Source: Mucilaginibacter terrenus (GTDB lineage Bacteria; Bacteroidota; Bacteroidia; Sphingobacteriales; Sphingobacteriaceae). Taken from it: a DNA stretch of 64,000 bases. Positions 1 through 9,067 of the stretch are shown here, in pieces. Every line of letters starts with the position of its first letter. The first letter of the stretch is position 1. The stretch is from positions 682,001 through 746,000 of the forward strand of contig NZ_QWDE01000001.1 in assembly GCF_003432065.1 (NCBI RefSeq). The letters run 5' to 3'. The position numbers and the translations under genes were made by a program. Below the pieces are notes generated by a model, which saw nothing but the letters and a program-made list of their open reading frames with translations, searched no databases and was not told where the DNA came from.

Positions 1-249
1 ATGTGTAAGCGATGCAACCATGCCCGGCAAGTGCGCGGCGCCACCAGCGCCTGCTATAATCACTTTAATGCCCCTGTCAGCAGCTGCACGCGCAAAGCTG
101 AACATGCGATCAGGCGTGCGGTGCGCCGACACCACGGTGATCTCGTAATCTACACCAAGTTCTTTTAGTACGTCAGCAGCATCTTGCATAATATGCAGGT
201 CGGACTTGCTGCCCATTATAATGGCTATTTTAGGTTGAGGAGTGTTCAT
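1..249 (-). CDS. purE: 5-(carboxyamino)imidazole ribonucleotide mutase, N-terminal part
   Basis: PurE converts N5-CAIR to CAIR in purine biosynthesis. The 83 visible codons start at the ATG ending at 249 and run off the window edge, so the C-terminal half is missing here. The translation has the family landmarks: GSKSD (residues 13-17), SAHRTP (41-46) and the glycine-rich [11 protein letters not shown] (67-77) of the CAIR binding site. It lies 4 bp downstream of purK on the same strand, so the two are surely one operon and act in consecutive steps. Confidence 0.96.
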   Translation of the reverse strand, partial: MNTPQPKIAIIMGSKSDLHIMQDAADVLKELGVDYEITVVSAHRTPDRMFSFARAAADRGIKVIIAGAGGAAHLPGMVASLTH

Positions 250-253
250 AGTG

Positions 254-1393
254 TTATGCAATCACTTTAAGTGTTTGTTGTACATATCGTGCTGTCTCGA
301 TGGCTTTCTCACGGTTGCTATCAATTATTGTTACGTGCCCCATCTTACGGAAGGGCTTAGTTAAAGCTTTCCCATACAAATGAACGTAAACACCGGCGCA
401 TTTAAGTACCTTTTCTATACCCTGGTAAATGGCAGGTCCTTCATAGCCGGCTTCACCTAAGATGTTTATCATTATAGCGTTGCTCAGGCAATTGGTATCT
501 CCCAGCGGCTGGTTGAATATAGCACGCAGATGCTGCTCAAATTGTGAAACAACGTTGCCCTCAATACTCTGGTGTCCGCTATTGTGCGGACGTGGAGCGA
601 GTTCGTTAACCAGTATCTTACCGCTTTTGTCCAGGAACATTTCTACAGCAAGCAAGCCTACAATGTTCAGCGTTTCAGCAATTTTCTTAGCTATTTGCTC
701 CGCCTCTTGCTGTATCTCAAACGGCAGGTTAGATGGTGAGATCAGGAACTCCACCAAATTGGCTTCAGGGTTAAACTCCATCTCCACTAACGGAAAAGTT
801 TTAACATCGCCTGCCTCGTTTCTGGCCACTATAACAGCAATTTCCTTTTCGAAATCAACCCAACGTTCTATCAGGCTTGGTTCGGTGAATGCATTTTCAA
901 GGTAGCTTTCGTCCACAACCTTAAACACACCTTTGCCGTCGTAACCGTCACGACGAAGTTTTTGGATGTATGGAAATGGAATGTGGCTCTCCCTTAATTG
1001 CTGAGCCGATGATATGATCTGAAATTCAGCGGTTGGGATATCATTTTCTTTAAAGAATTGTTTCTGCAATCCTTTATCCTGTATTAACCGGATAATACGG
1101 CTTTGCGGGTAAACCATTACGCCTTCTTTCTCCAGCTGTTCCAGCGCGTCTACGTTAACCTTTTCAATTTCAATGGTAAGCAGGTCTACCTTTTTGCCAA
1201 AATTGTATACGGTCTCGTAATCACTTAATGAGCCCACTACAAACTCATTGCAGAGCCGGCGGCAGGGAGCCTCGCGATCGGGATCTAAAACTTTAATGGT
1301 AACGTTGTAATTTATAGCTTGTTGAATAAGCATGCGGCCCAACTGGCCCCCGCCTAAAATGCCTAATCTGAGATCGCCGTAGAATGCTTTCAT
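254..1393 (-). CDS. purK: 5-(carboxyamino)imidazole ribonucleotide synthase
   Basis: PurK is the ATP-grasp enzyme that carboxylates AIR to N5-CAIR, the step before PurE. An open frame extends 23 codons further upstream, but I start at the ATG at 1393 because the glycine-rich loop GGGQLGRM then falls at residues 14-21, as in the family; the upstream extension is hydrophobic, Lys/Cys-rich and unlike PurK. The protein is 379 aa, close to usual PurK length, and contains ATP-grasp stretches such as YDGKGVF and [12 protein letters not shown]. It is followed after 4 bp by purE. Confidence 0.95.
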   Translation of the reverse strand: MKAFYGDLRLGILGGGQLGRMLIQQAINYNVTIKVLDPDREAPCRRLCNEFVVGSLSDYETVYNFGKKVDLLTIEIEKVNVDALEQLEKEGVMVYPQSRIIRLIQDKGLQKQFFKENDIPTAEFQIISSAQQLRESHIPFPYIQKLRRDGYDGKGVFKVVDESYLENAFTEPSLIERWVDFEKEIAVIVARNEAGDVKTFPLVEMEFNPEANLVEFLISPSNLPFEIQQEAEQIAKKIAETLNIVGLLAVEMFLDKSGKILVNELAPRPHNSGHQSIEGNVVSQFEQHLRAIFNQPLGDTNCLSNAIMINILGEAGYEGPAIYQGIEKVLKCAGVYVHLYGKALTKPFRKMGHVTIIDSNREKAIETARYVQQTLKVIA

Positions 1394-1533
1394 GTAGCTG
1401 ACAAATTTAGGGTTTTCTTTCAAACACTTACATACTATTAACAACACGTTCACAAACAACATTTACAAAGCGCTGTTTAGTTTACACACAACGGTAAAGG
1501 CTGTTAAACGGTAGAAATGAAGCCGTAAAAACG

Positions 1534-1541
1534 TACCTTTG
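1534..1541 (+). promoter_or_regulatory. Bacteroidetes-type -7 box (TAnnTTTG) for icd
   Basis: TACCTTTG matches the Bacteroidetes primary-sigma -7 consensus TAnnTTTG and lies 28 bp before the icd start codon, giving a short leader. I see no clear -33 TTG partner, so this rests on the -7 match and its position. Confidence 0.5.
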
Positions 1542-1569
1542 CCTCGTTTTTTACATCTTATTTAATTAC

Positions 1570-3027
1570 ATGAAGTTTAATATAGCAGTAGCAAAGGGTG
1601 ATGGTATTGGCCCGGAAATAATGGCGGCCGTGTTGCGGATTTTCGACGCAGCTGAAGTGCAGTTAGGTTACGAGTACGTGGAAATGGGTAAATCTTATTT
1701 CGACGCCGGCCATTCTACAGGGATGACCGCCGAAGCAAAGGAAACCATCGAGCGTTTGGGTATTTTGTTCAAAGGCCCAATGGAAACACCCAAAGGTAAG
1801 GGTGTTAAAAGTATCAACGTTACTGCCCGCAAGGTATGGAACACTTATGCCAACCAACGTGACTTCCGCTCTTTAAATGGAGTAGATACCGTGTTCTCTA
1901 AAGCGGGCATTCCTATAAACCTGACCATTGTTCGCGAAAATATTGAGGATACTTATGGTGGTATTGAGCATTTGCTGACCAATGATGTTGCTGTAGGACG
2001 TCGTATTATTACCCGTCCCGGATCGGCACAGGTAATCAGGTACGCTTTTGAGATGGCGCGCCGTAAAGGCTATAGTAAGCTTGCCTGCGGTCACAAGGCT
2101 AATATCATGAAACTTACTGACGGACTTTTTCTTGAAACATTTTATGAAATAGCTAAGGAGTACCCAGACATTCAGTCGAGCGACATTATTGTCGACGATC
2201 TTTGCATGAAGTTGGTTTCCCGTCCAGAGATGTTCCAGGCTATTGTACTTACCAATCTGCAAGGCGATATTGTATCTGACCTTTGTGCCGGATTAGTGGG
2301 CGGTTTGGGTTTCGCTCCGTCGGCTAACATCGGCGATAACATTTCAATTTTCGAAGCAGTTCACGGTACTGCACCAGATATTGCTGGCAGAGGAATTGCG
2401 AACCCTACAGCACTTCTGCTTTCGGGTATTTTGATGCTGCGCTACTTAGGATTTACATCTACGGCAGCTAAGATTGAGAATGCTTTACTTTACACACTCG
2501 AGCAAGGTATTCATACAGGCGACTTCGGTGACAAATCTGTTCCCGCTTCTAACACAGACACCTTTGCTGATGCGATCATTAGCAATTTAGGCAAAATGCC
2601 ATCCAAAGATGGTGTCATCGCCCAGCCAGATGTACCGAACAAAGCCAATCAGGATCATCCCGCAAAAAATAAGCTTACTGTTACCAACGGCAACGTTAAA
2701 GAGGAAATGATTGGAGTTGACGTGTTTGTTGAGTCTAACCTGCAGCCATCTGAGTTGGCCGCTATAGCTCAAACCAAACTAACAGGCAACTTTGAACTTA
2801 TCATGATATCTAACCGTGGTACGCAGGTTTGGCCTACAGGTTCCATCTTTACTGAACTTGTAAACGAATATCGTATCCGTTTTGAAAAGAAGGAAGGCAT
2901 TGAGATCACCCAAAAAGAGATACTGCACATTGCGGCAGATCTATCAGAAAGCCTAAAAGTTTGCTCGGTGGAGTTCCTGATGAAGTTTGGTGGTAAAATA
3001 GGGTACACTTTGGCGCAGGGTCAATAA
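1570..3027 (+). CDS. icd: isocitrate dehydrogenase (NADP-type, long form)
   Basis: Oxidative decarboxylation of isocitrate to 2-oxoglutarate in the TCA cycle. Motifs seen: GDGIGPE at residues 10-16, SINVTARK at 81-88 in the substrate loop, RENIEDTYGG at 122-131, and the nucleotide-binding HGTAPDIAGRGIANP in the middle. At 485 aa it is longer than the ~415 aa E. coli enzyme: the fold is followed by a Pro/Lys-rich linker and a ~120-residue C-terminal domain, as known for Thermus thermophilus IDH. Monocistronic, with a promoter box just upstream and a strong terminator downstream. Cofactor preference (NADP) is inferred from family, not read from residues. Confidence 0.93.
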   Translation: MKFNIAVAKGDGIGPEIMAAVLRIFDAAEVQLGYEYVEMGKSYFDAGHSTGMTAEAKETIERLGILFKGPMETPKGKGVKSINVTARKVWNTYANQRDFRSLNGVDTVFSKAGIPINLTIVRENIEDTYGGIEHLLTNDVAVGRRIITRPGSAQVIRYAFEMARRKGYSKLACGHKANIMKLTDGLFLETFYEIAKEYPDIQSSDIIVDDLCMKLVSRPEMFQAIVLTNLQGDIVSDLCAGLVGGLGFAPSANIGDNISIFEAVHGTAPDIAGRGIANPTALLLSGILMLRYLGFTSTAAKIENALLYTLEQGIHTGDFGDKSVPASNTDTFADAIISNLGKMPSKDGVIAQPDVPNKANQDHPAKNKLTVTNGNVKEEMIGVDVFVESNLQPSELAAIAQTKLTGNFELIMISNRGTQVWPTGSIFTELVNEYRIRFEKKEGIEITQKEILHIAADLSESLKVCSVEFLMKFGGKIGYTLAQGQ

Positions 3028-3055
3028 TAACAATAATAATATACATCAAAACGAA

Positions 3056-3085
3056 GAAAAGCCCTGACATACGTCAGGGCTTTTC
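3056..3085. terminator. bidirectional terminator between icd and argF'
   Basis: A perfect 13-bp stem (arms 3056-3068 and 3073-3085, loop ATAC) with A-run on one side and T-run on the other. It sits between two convergent genes, so it can serve icd on the plus strand and the arginine operon on the minus strand. Confidence 0.9.
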
Positions 3086-3137
3086 TATTTGGCTAATGGC
3101 CGAAGACACTTCTCCGAAGCAGAGAGCGAGTATATAA

Positions 3138-4085
3138 TTAATTACTCTCAAGTATCTTTTTAAGCACCGCCTGTGCCGCCCACACACGGTTTCCTGCCTC
3201 GTGTATTACAACAGACCTTGGGCCATCCAATATCTCTGATGATAATTCCAGATCACGCCTTACCGGGAGGCAATGCATTACTTTCGCGTTAGGAGCTATA
3301 CCAAGCTTGTCGTTGGTCAGCATCCAGTCTTCATTTCCGGGCAGCACGTTACCATAAGGCTCATATGCAGACCAGTTCTTTACGTAAATAAAGTCAGCAT
3401 CTTTTAGTGCCTCATTTTGGTCATGCGTAATGGTAGCGCCACTTGTAAATTCTTGTGAAAGCTCGTATCCAGCCGGGTGAGCGATGACGAAATCTACGTC
3501 GGCTCTGCACATCCACTCGGCGAAAGAATTCGGCACAGCCTGTGGCAGCGGCTTTATATGAGGCGCCCAGGTAAGCACCACCTTAGGCCGGCTGGTCGTT
3601 TTTAACTCTTCAATGGTCACCAGGTCGGCAAGGCTTTGCAGCGGATGACGGGTTGCAGATTCCAGACTTACCACAGGTACTTTACAAAACTCCACAAACT
3701 TATTGAAAATAGCTTCGCTATAATCTTCATCGCGGTCTTTGAGGCCCGGAAACGAGCGCACGCCAATAATGTCGGAGTACTCGCCCATAACTGCTGCTGC
3801 TTCACGTATATGTTCTACAGTAGTGCCATTCATTACCACGCCATCTCTTAATTCCAGCGCCCAGCCTTCTTTATCAATGTTTAATACAATAACGTTCATA
3901 CCCAGGTTCATGGCAGCTTTTTGCGTGCTCATGCGTGTGCGCAGGCTTGGGTTCAAAAATACCAGCGATATGGTTTTATTAAGGCCGAGTTGCTTGTATG
4001 CAAAAGGGTCTTGTTTTAGCCGTAATGCCTCAGCTACCAGTGCCGGCACGTCCTGAACGTCGTTTACAGAAGAAAATAGTTTCAT
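3138..4085 (-). CDS. argF': N-acyl-L-ornithine carbamoyltransferase (probably succinylornithine type)
   Basis: Transfers carbamoyl from carbamoyl phosphate to acylated ornithine. Carbamoyl-phosphate motif SLRTRMST at residues 47-54, HPLQSLAD at 147-154 and HCLPVRR at 271-277 identify the ornithine/aspartate carbamoyltransferase fold; the 315 aa length and HCLPVRR follow the acetyl/succinyl-ornithine branch. The residue that separates the two known specificities (Glu92 in Xanthomonas acetylornithine enzyme, Pro90 in the Bacteroides fragilis succinyl enzyme) appears as Val90 here; a small non-acidic residue fits the succinyl type. This is the last gene of the leftward arginine operon, 42 bp after argD. 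Confidence 0.9.
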   Translation of the reverse strand: MKLFSSVNDVQDVPALVAEALRLKQDPFAYKQLGLNKTISLVFLNPSLRTRMSTQKAAMNLGMNVIVLNIDKEGWALELRDGVVMNGTTVEHIREAAAVMGEYSDIIGVRSFPGLKDRDEDYSEAIFNKFVEFCKVPVVSLESATRHPLQSLADLVTIEELKTTSRPKVVLTWAPHIKPLPQAVPNSFAEWMCRADVDFVIAHPAGYELSQEFTSGATITHDQNEALKDADFIYVKNWSAYEPYGNVLPGNEDWMLTNDKLGIAPNAKVMHCLPVRRDLELSSEILDGPRSVVIHEAGNRVWAAQAVLKKILESN

Positions 4086-4127
4086 GTGCGTGATAAAGTG
4101 CTTCTGTCAACAAGAAGCTATGCTTAT

Positions 4128-5258
4128 TTAGGAGTTACTTAATGTTTTGCTGAAAGCGTCCAAAAACCTGTCAGCGTATGCTTTAGTCAGGTTAAGCGCT
4201 GGTAAAAGCCTTACCACGTTTGGCTTAGCCTCGCCTGTAAAAATATTGTGCTTAAACAGCAGATCTTTTTTTACGTTGGCCAACTCTTCCGGCAATTCTA
4301 TACCTATCATCAGACCCCGCCCGCGTATTTCTTTTACTTTATTAAACTTCTTTAGTTCTTCAATAAGGTAGCCACCAACATCGGCTGCATTTTGCATTAA
4401 ACTATCTTGCTCTATCACCTCCAGCACAGCTAATCCCGCAGCACAAGCTAGATGATTTCCGCCGAACGTAGTACCCAGCATGCCATATGCAGGCTTTATT
4501 TTGGGCGATATAATAATCCCGCCAATAGGGAAGCCGTTACCCATGCCTTTTGCCATTGAGTAGATGTCTGCATTAATATCCGCAAAATCATGTGAGAAGA
4601 ATTTACCGGTACGACCATATCCGCATTGTACCGAATCTGCTATAAACACAGCGTTATGCTCATCACACAATGAACGGATTTTTTGCAGGAATGGGATGGG
4701 AGCTACCTGGATGCCACCAACACCTTGGATACCTTCAATAATAACGGAAGATACCTCGTTGTTCCGGAATGCTTCTTCAAGCGCCGCTTCATCATTCCAG
4801 GGCAGGAAGATAACGTTGTCTGTTTCATTTACAGGTGCGACAATTTTCGGGTTATCGGTAACTGCTACAGCAAGCGATGTACGGCCGTGAAAAGCTTTGC
4901 GAAAAGCTATTACTTTCTTTTTACCGTTGTAAAAAGAAGCAAGCTTAAGCGCGTTTTCATTGGCTTCTGCGCCGGAGTTGCAAAGGAACAATTGGTAATC
5001 TTCCTTACCCGACACATGGCCCAGCTTTTCCGCTAATTGGGTTTGTAAAGGGATTTCAATTGAGTTGGAGTAAAAACCAATTTTATGCAACTGGTCTTCC
5101 AGCCGTTTTACATAATGCGGATTGGTGTGGCCGATAGATATTACAGCGTGACCGCCGTAAAGATCAAGGTATTCGGTGCCATTGTCATCATAAACAAGGC
5201 TGCCGTCGCCTTTAACAATATTGATTGGGTTGATTGGGTATACGTCGAATAAATTCAT
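4128..5258 (-). CDS. argD: acetylornithine/succinylornithine aminotransferase
   Basis: PLP-dependent class III aminotransferase making N-acyl-ornithine from the acyl-glutamate semialdehyde. NSGAEANENALK is at residues 95-106, the cofactor aspartate in IADSVQCG at D208, and the Schiff-base lysine in MAKGMGNG at K237. The frame stays open 38 codons further upstream, into the end of argC; I take the ATG at 5258 because the protein then begins MNLFDVYP, a typical ArgD start, and has 376 aa. It is 64 bp downstream of argC in the arginine operon. Confidence 0.94.
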   Translation of the reverse strand: MNLFDVYPINPINIVKGDGSLVYDDNGTEYLDLYGGHAVISIGHTNPHYVKRLEDQLHKIGFYSNSIEIPLQTQLAEKLGHVSGKEDYQLFLCNSGAEANENALKLASFYNGKKKVIAFRKAFHGRTSLAVAVTDNPKIVAPVNETDNVIFLPWNDEAALEEAFRNNEVSSVIIEGIQGVGGIQVAPIPFLQKIRSLCDEHNAVFIADSVQCGYGRTGKFFSHDFADINADIYSMAKGMGNGFPIGGIIISPKIKPAYGMLGTTFGGNHLACAAGLAVLEVIEQDSLMQNAADVGGYLIEELKKFNKVKEIRGRGLMIGIELPEELANVKKDLLFKHNIFTGEAKPNVVRLLPALNLTKAYADRFLDAFSKTLSNS

Positions 5259-5322
5259 TTTTTTAAAGATCAGGAGTACATTAAACTTAATTGATTGTTG
5301 ACCGGTGGTGGCGAACGACTTC

Positions 5323-6318
5323 TTAGAAAGCCGTCGCCTTGAGTCGTAATCCTGCGCGTTCGTCAAGACCAAACATGAGGTTCATGTTCTGTACGGCTTG
5401 TCCGGACGCACCTTTAAGTAAGTTGTCCATAATACTTATGATGAATATCTTATTGCCATGCTTTTTAACCTGAATAAAGCATTTGTTGGTGTTGACTATC
5501 TGTTTCAGGTCTATATCCCTGCTGGTTACGTGAGTGAACGGGTGACCGGCATAGTAATCTTTATATAACTGTAAGGCCTCTGCTTCTGCAAGATCACTCT
5601 CCGTGTAAATAGACGCAATTATACCTCTTGTAAAGTCGCCACGGTAAGGAATGAAGTTGATTGCTTCGCTAAAACCGCTTTGCAGCTGGTTTAAAGATTG
5701 CCCTATCTCGTTTAGATGCTGGTGGTTAAACGCTTTGTAAACAGATAAGTTATCATTGCGCCAGGTAAAGTGTGAAGTGGGCGATAAGCTTTGCCCCGCA
5801 CCTGTGGAGCCGGTAGTTGCCGTAACGTGCACTTCGTGAGTTAATAATCCTTTATCGGCTAGTGGCAGCAAACCAAGTTGCAGGCAAGTGGCAAAGCAGC
5901 CTGGGTTAGCAATATTTTCAGCACTGCGGATATCCTCACGGTTCAACTCCGGCAAGCCGTAAACAAAGTTCTTATCTTTAAAGTTAGCGTTCTGACTTAA
6001 CCTGAAATCCTGGCTCAGGTCAATTATCCTGATGTTGCCGGGCATTTCGTTAAGCTCTAAAAACTTCTTAGCATCACCATGGCCAACGCAAAGGAAAAGC
6101 ACATCAATGTTATAAGCCAGTTCGGATGCAAACTGCAGATCTGTATCTCCAAAAAGATCTGTATGGACTTCGCATACGTGTTTACCAGCGTTACTATTGC
6201 TGTGCACAAATACGATATCTACATTGGGATGGTTAATAAGGATGCGCAACATTTCGCCGCCGGTGTAACCCGCGCCTCCAACTATGCCTGCTCTAACTTT
6301 CGACATTAATTCTGTCAT
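5323..6318 (-). CDS. argC: N-acetyl-gamma-glutamyl-phosphate reductase
   Basis: NADPH-dependent reduction of N-acyl-glutamyl phosphate to the semialdehyde. The Rossmann motif GIVGGAGYTGGE lies at residues 11-22 and the catalytic cysteine in NPGCFATC at C141; the total of 331 aa is normal. Two starts are possible, ATG at 6318 or at 6306, and both overlap the end of the upstream cupin gene (26 or 14 bp), which implies translational coupling. Confidence 0.94.
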   Translation of the reverse strand: MTELMSKVRAGIVGGAGYTGGEMLRILINHPNVDIVFVHSNSNAGKHVCEVHTDLFGDTDLQFASELAYNIDVLFLCVGHGDAKKFLELNEMPGNIRIIDLSQDFRLSQNANFKDKNFVYGLPELNREDIRSAENIANPGCFATCLQLGLLPLADKGLLTHEVHVTATTGSTGAGQSLSPTSHFTWRNDNLSVYKAFNHQHLNEIGQSLNQLQSGFSEAINFIPYRGDFTRGIIASIYTESDLAEAEALQLYKDYYAGHPFTHVTSRDIDLKQIVNTNKCFIQVKKHGNKIFIISIMDNLLKGASGQAVQNMNLMFGLDERAGLRLKATAF

Positions 6319-6715
6319 TTTTTGTTGATGGATGTGAATACAACGTAAACTCGATATCTGCTTCGCTATGGTTGGTGATGCGGTGCTTTTGACCAGGCTT
6401 CACTTCTATACCTTCATGCTCAGTTAAAACTTTCACAGTACCATCAAGTGTAAAAATTGCGGTCCCCTTAAGCATAAAAAAGAACTGCGTCGCCTTCTCA
6501 TGATAGTGCATGGTTTCTGAAGTGCCTGGAGGCATGCGCTCCTGCTTTACAGACATGTTGTCGTTTTCAACAAAGGTCCACCCATCGCAATTCTCGCCCC
6601 ACTTGTAGTGAACACTGGATTTTTTTGAGAGTGGAGCAATGTCCTGACCTTCGTAAGAAATGGTAGAAGAAGGAGTAGCGCCGATATCTTTGCTATCGTT
6701 TAATTGGTCGTTCAT
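6293..6715 (-). CDS. small single-domain cupin in the arginine operon
   Basis: A 140-aa cupin. The HYHEKATQFFFMLKG segment is cupin motif 1 (metal-binding HxH and Glu) and VKPGQKHRITNHS is motif 2 with its histidine, so a metal site is plausible. The start at 6715 is chosen because an upstream Met would overlap argG. It lies 7 bp after argG and overlaps the start of argC, so it is made with the arginine enzymes. Its substrate is unknown; it could be a small isomerase, dioxygenase or binding protein. I do not recognise it as any named arginine gene. Confidence 0.85.
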   Translation of the reverse strand: MNDQLNDSKDIGATPSSTISYEGQDIAPLSKKSSVHYKWGENCDGWTFVENDNMSVKQERMPPGTSETMHYHEKATQFFFMLKGTAIFTLDGTVKVLTEHEGIEVKPGQKHRITNHSEADIEFTLYSHPSTKNDRINVES

Positions 6716-6722
6716 AACAGTG

Positions 6723-7931
6723 TTAGTTAGTTCCCTCAGTGTGGGAGGCATTCACCTTATGGTAAATCATAACTTGGTTACCAAAAATCTTGCTAAAGCC
6801 TTTTACGTCTTCGCCACTCCATGCATTGTTCATTTCGCCATAGCTGCCGAACTTGTTAGACATGAGGTCGTGATCAGACTCGATACCCACCACCTGGAAC
6901 CGGTAAGGGTGCAGCTGAACAAATACTTTACCGCTTACCTGCTTCTGCGTATCTGTAAGGAACGCCTCTATGTTGCGCATGATAGGATCATGAAACTGGC
7001 CTTCGTGCAACCAGTTGCCGTAAAAAGATGATAACTGATCCTTCCATGATAGCTGCCACTTGGTAAGTACATGTTTTTCCAGCGTATGGTGCGCTTTAAT
7101 GATTACCATCGGCGCAGCAGCTTCAAAACCCACACGGCCTTTTATACCAATAATAGTATCGCCAACATGTATATCCCTGCCAATGCCATATGGCTGAGCA
7201 ATTGCTTGTAAAGCTTGTATAGCTTTGGTAGGGTGATCGTAAGTTGTACCATCTATAGCAACCAATTCGCCCTGTTCAAAGGTTAGTTCAATATCTTTTA
7301 CTTCTGATTGTGTAACCTGCGTTGGCCAGGCTTCTTCCGGCAAGCCCAGGTTAGAAGTAAGTGTTTCTTTACCACCTACAGATGTACCCCAAATACCTTT
7401 GTTGATTGAGTATTTGGCTTTTTCAAAGTTCATCTCTACGCCGTGTTTTTTCAGGTATTCTATTTCCTCCTCACGGCTAAGCTTCAGGTCACGAATAGGA
7501 GTGATGATCTGTACTTCAGGCACCAGGATATTGAAGATCATGTCAAAACGAACCTGATCATTACCAGCACCTGTACTACCGTGAGCTACAAATTCAGCAC
7601 CGATCTCCTTGGCATAGTTGGCAATTGCCGTTGCCTGACTTACGCGTTCCGCGCTAACAGATAGGGGGTAGGTGTTATTTTTTAATACGTTGCCATAAAT
7701 AAGATAACGTACGCAGGTATTGTAAAAGTTTTCAGTTTCGTCTACCACATGGTGTGACGTAACGCCCATCTGGTAAGCACGTTCTTCAACACCCTTTAAT
7801 TCTTCTTCACTGAAGCCGCCGGTATTAACAATTACCGAGTGAACTTCGTAACCAAGATCGCGGGTTAAATAAATACAGCAGAATGAGGTATCTAAACCGC
7901 CGCTGTAAGCCAAAACTACTTTTTTCTTCAT
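6723..7931 (-). CDS. argG: argininosuccinate synthase
   Basis: Joins citrulline and aspartate with ATP to give argininosuccinate. The PP-loop AYSGGLDTS lies at residues 8-16 and the STGAGNDQVRF substrate motif follows near residue 118; 402 aa is the expected length. It is the third gene of the arginine operon. No argH is visible in the window, so the partner lyase must be elsewhere. Confidence 0.95.
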   Translation of the reverse strand: MKKKVVLAYSGGLDTSFCCIYLTRDLGYEVHSVIVNTGGFSEEELKGVEERAYQMGVTSHHVVDETENFYNTCVRYLIYGNVLKNNTYPLSVSAERVSQATAIANYAKEIGAEFVAHGSTGAGNDQVRFDMIFNILVPEVQIITPIRDLKLSREEEIEYLKKHGVEMNFEKAKYSINKGIWGTSVGGKETLTSNLGLPEEAWPTQVTQSEVKDIELTFEQGELVAIDGTTYDHPTKAIQALQAIAQPYGIGRDIHVGDTIIGIKGRVGFEAAAPMVIIKAHHTLEKHVLTKWQLSWKDQLSSFYGNWLHEGQFHDPIMRNIEAFLTDTQKQVSGKVFVQLHPYRFQVVGIESDHDLMSNKFGSYGEMNNAWSGEDVKGFSKIFGNQVMIYHKVNASHTEGTN

Positions 7932-7973
7932 CTTTTTATAAAGCTAAAAGCAAAGAGCGAAAAGATCAAAGTC

Positions 7974-8330
7974 CTATACTCTTAGCTTTTTTATTAAGCC
8001 AATCAGCATGGCTTTTACTTCGTTAATTATTTTGTTAGTATCATTATAAAGGTCTTCACCTATGTAGCCAAGATCTTTGCAAAGTAAACAACGATACTCC
8101 AGTTCGTGTGCCGAACCAAGTGCAATGTCAAGAAAGTGAACGAAATCCTTTTCTGTAAAACGTCCGCTGCCTTCTACGATATTCATCGGTACCGAATACG
8201 CTGCTCTTTTTGCTTGACTTTTCAAGTCAAACTGCTCTGCCTTTGGAAGAAGTGGCAGAATGTTTTTGTAGACATGCAAAACCATCACATGCGCTTTCTT
8301 CCATACCTCTAACTTCCTGTAGTCTCTCAT
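7974..8330 (-). CDS. four-helix-bundle protein (23S rRNA intervening-sequence type)
   Basis: A 118-aa all-helical protein of the family first seen encoded in 23S rRNA intervening sequences (TIGR02436, S23-like). Hallmarks are the N-terminal RDYRKLEVWKKAH, PMNIVEGSGR at residues 48-57 and the FLDIALGSAHELE stretch at 66-78. The family is common in Bacteroidetes, often as stray insertions in operons, and its role is unknown. Here it sits between the GNAT gene (14 bp) and argG (42 bp), all on the same strand, so it is co-transcribed with arginine genes. Whether it has any part in arginine metabolism cannot be told. Confidence 0.88.
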   Translation of the reverse strand: MRDYRKLEVWKKAHVMVLHVYKNILPLLPKAEQFDLKSQAKRAAYSVPMNIVEGSGRFTEKDFVHFLDIALGSAHELEYRCLLCKDLGYIGEDLYNDTNKIINEVKAMLIGLIKKLRV

Positions 8331-8344
8331 CGCATCAAAGCTTT

Positions 8345-9031
8345 TTAAGCTCCTTGAAATGCTTTGTGCTTTAGTCTTTCAGCTTTCTGCTCAAAGTGCT
8401 CCAAACGCTTTTTTATAGCGTTTTCTATACGCTCAAGCAAGGTCGCCTTTTTGGTGATCTTTTTCATCTTCTCCTCGTATTGTTTCTGAACCTCTGCCGG
8501 ATCAAACAGCATGGCAGTACACATGCAGTTCTTGCGCCCTTTGCTCATCAGGATGTCGTAGTTTACGCAGCTTCTGCAGCCTTTCCAAAAATCTTCGTCC
8601 TGGGTAAGTTCCGAATAAGTTACCGGCTCATAACCTAACTCAGAGTTTATCTTCATTACCGCTAATCCGGTAGTGAGTCCGAATATCTTTGCTTCAGGGT
8701 ACTTCTTACGAGAAAGTTCAAAAATTTTGTGCTTAATGGCTTTGGCTAAACCAGCTTTTCTGTAAAGCGGATTTACAATAAGGCCGGAGTTTGCCACAAA
8801 GTCCCCATGGCTCCAGGTTTCAATATAACAGAATCCGGCCCAGGTGCCGTCTTTATGCAATGCTATAACGGCTTTACCCTCCAGCATTTTATTAGCAACG
8901 TATTCAGGAGAGCGTTGTGCAATACCAGTGCCGCGTGCTTTGGCAGATTCGGCCATTTCCTCGCAAATATGAGGGGCGAAATCGGCATGCTGTGCTGTAG
9001 CTACCTGTATATCAAAATCTTGTATGGTCAT
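8345..9031 (-). CDS. GNAT N-acetyltransferase heading the arginine operon
   Basis: First structural gene of the arginine operon, 228 aa. The GNAT core has the acyl-CoA loop NPLYRKAGLAKAIK at residues 87-100. After the fold come four cysteines (C152, C155, C169, C171; CxxC and CxC pairs) that look like a metal-binding knuckle, then a basic, strongly helical tail (about residues 180-225). By position it is the best candidate for the first step of the pathway, N-acyl-glutamate formation, which lacks a classical ArgA or ArgJ in this window. That assignment is inference; it could instead modify another substrate. Confidence 0.85.
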   Translation of the reverse strand: MTIQDFDIQVATAQHADFAPHICEEMAESAKARGTGIAQRSPEYVANKMLEGKAVIALHKDGTWAGFCYIETWSHGDFVANSGLIVNPLYRKAGLAKAIKHKIFELSRKKYPEAKIFGLTTGLAVMKINSELGYEPVTYSELTQDEDFWKGCRSCVNYDILMSKGRKNCMCTAMLFDPAEVQKQYEEKMKKITKKATLLERIENAIKKRLEHFEQKAERLKHKAFQGA

Positions 9032-9067
9032 TATTGTAGAAAATTACCTTTAAACTATTCTCAGATT

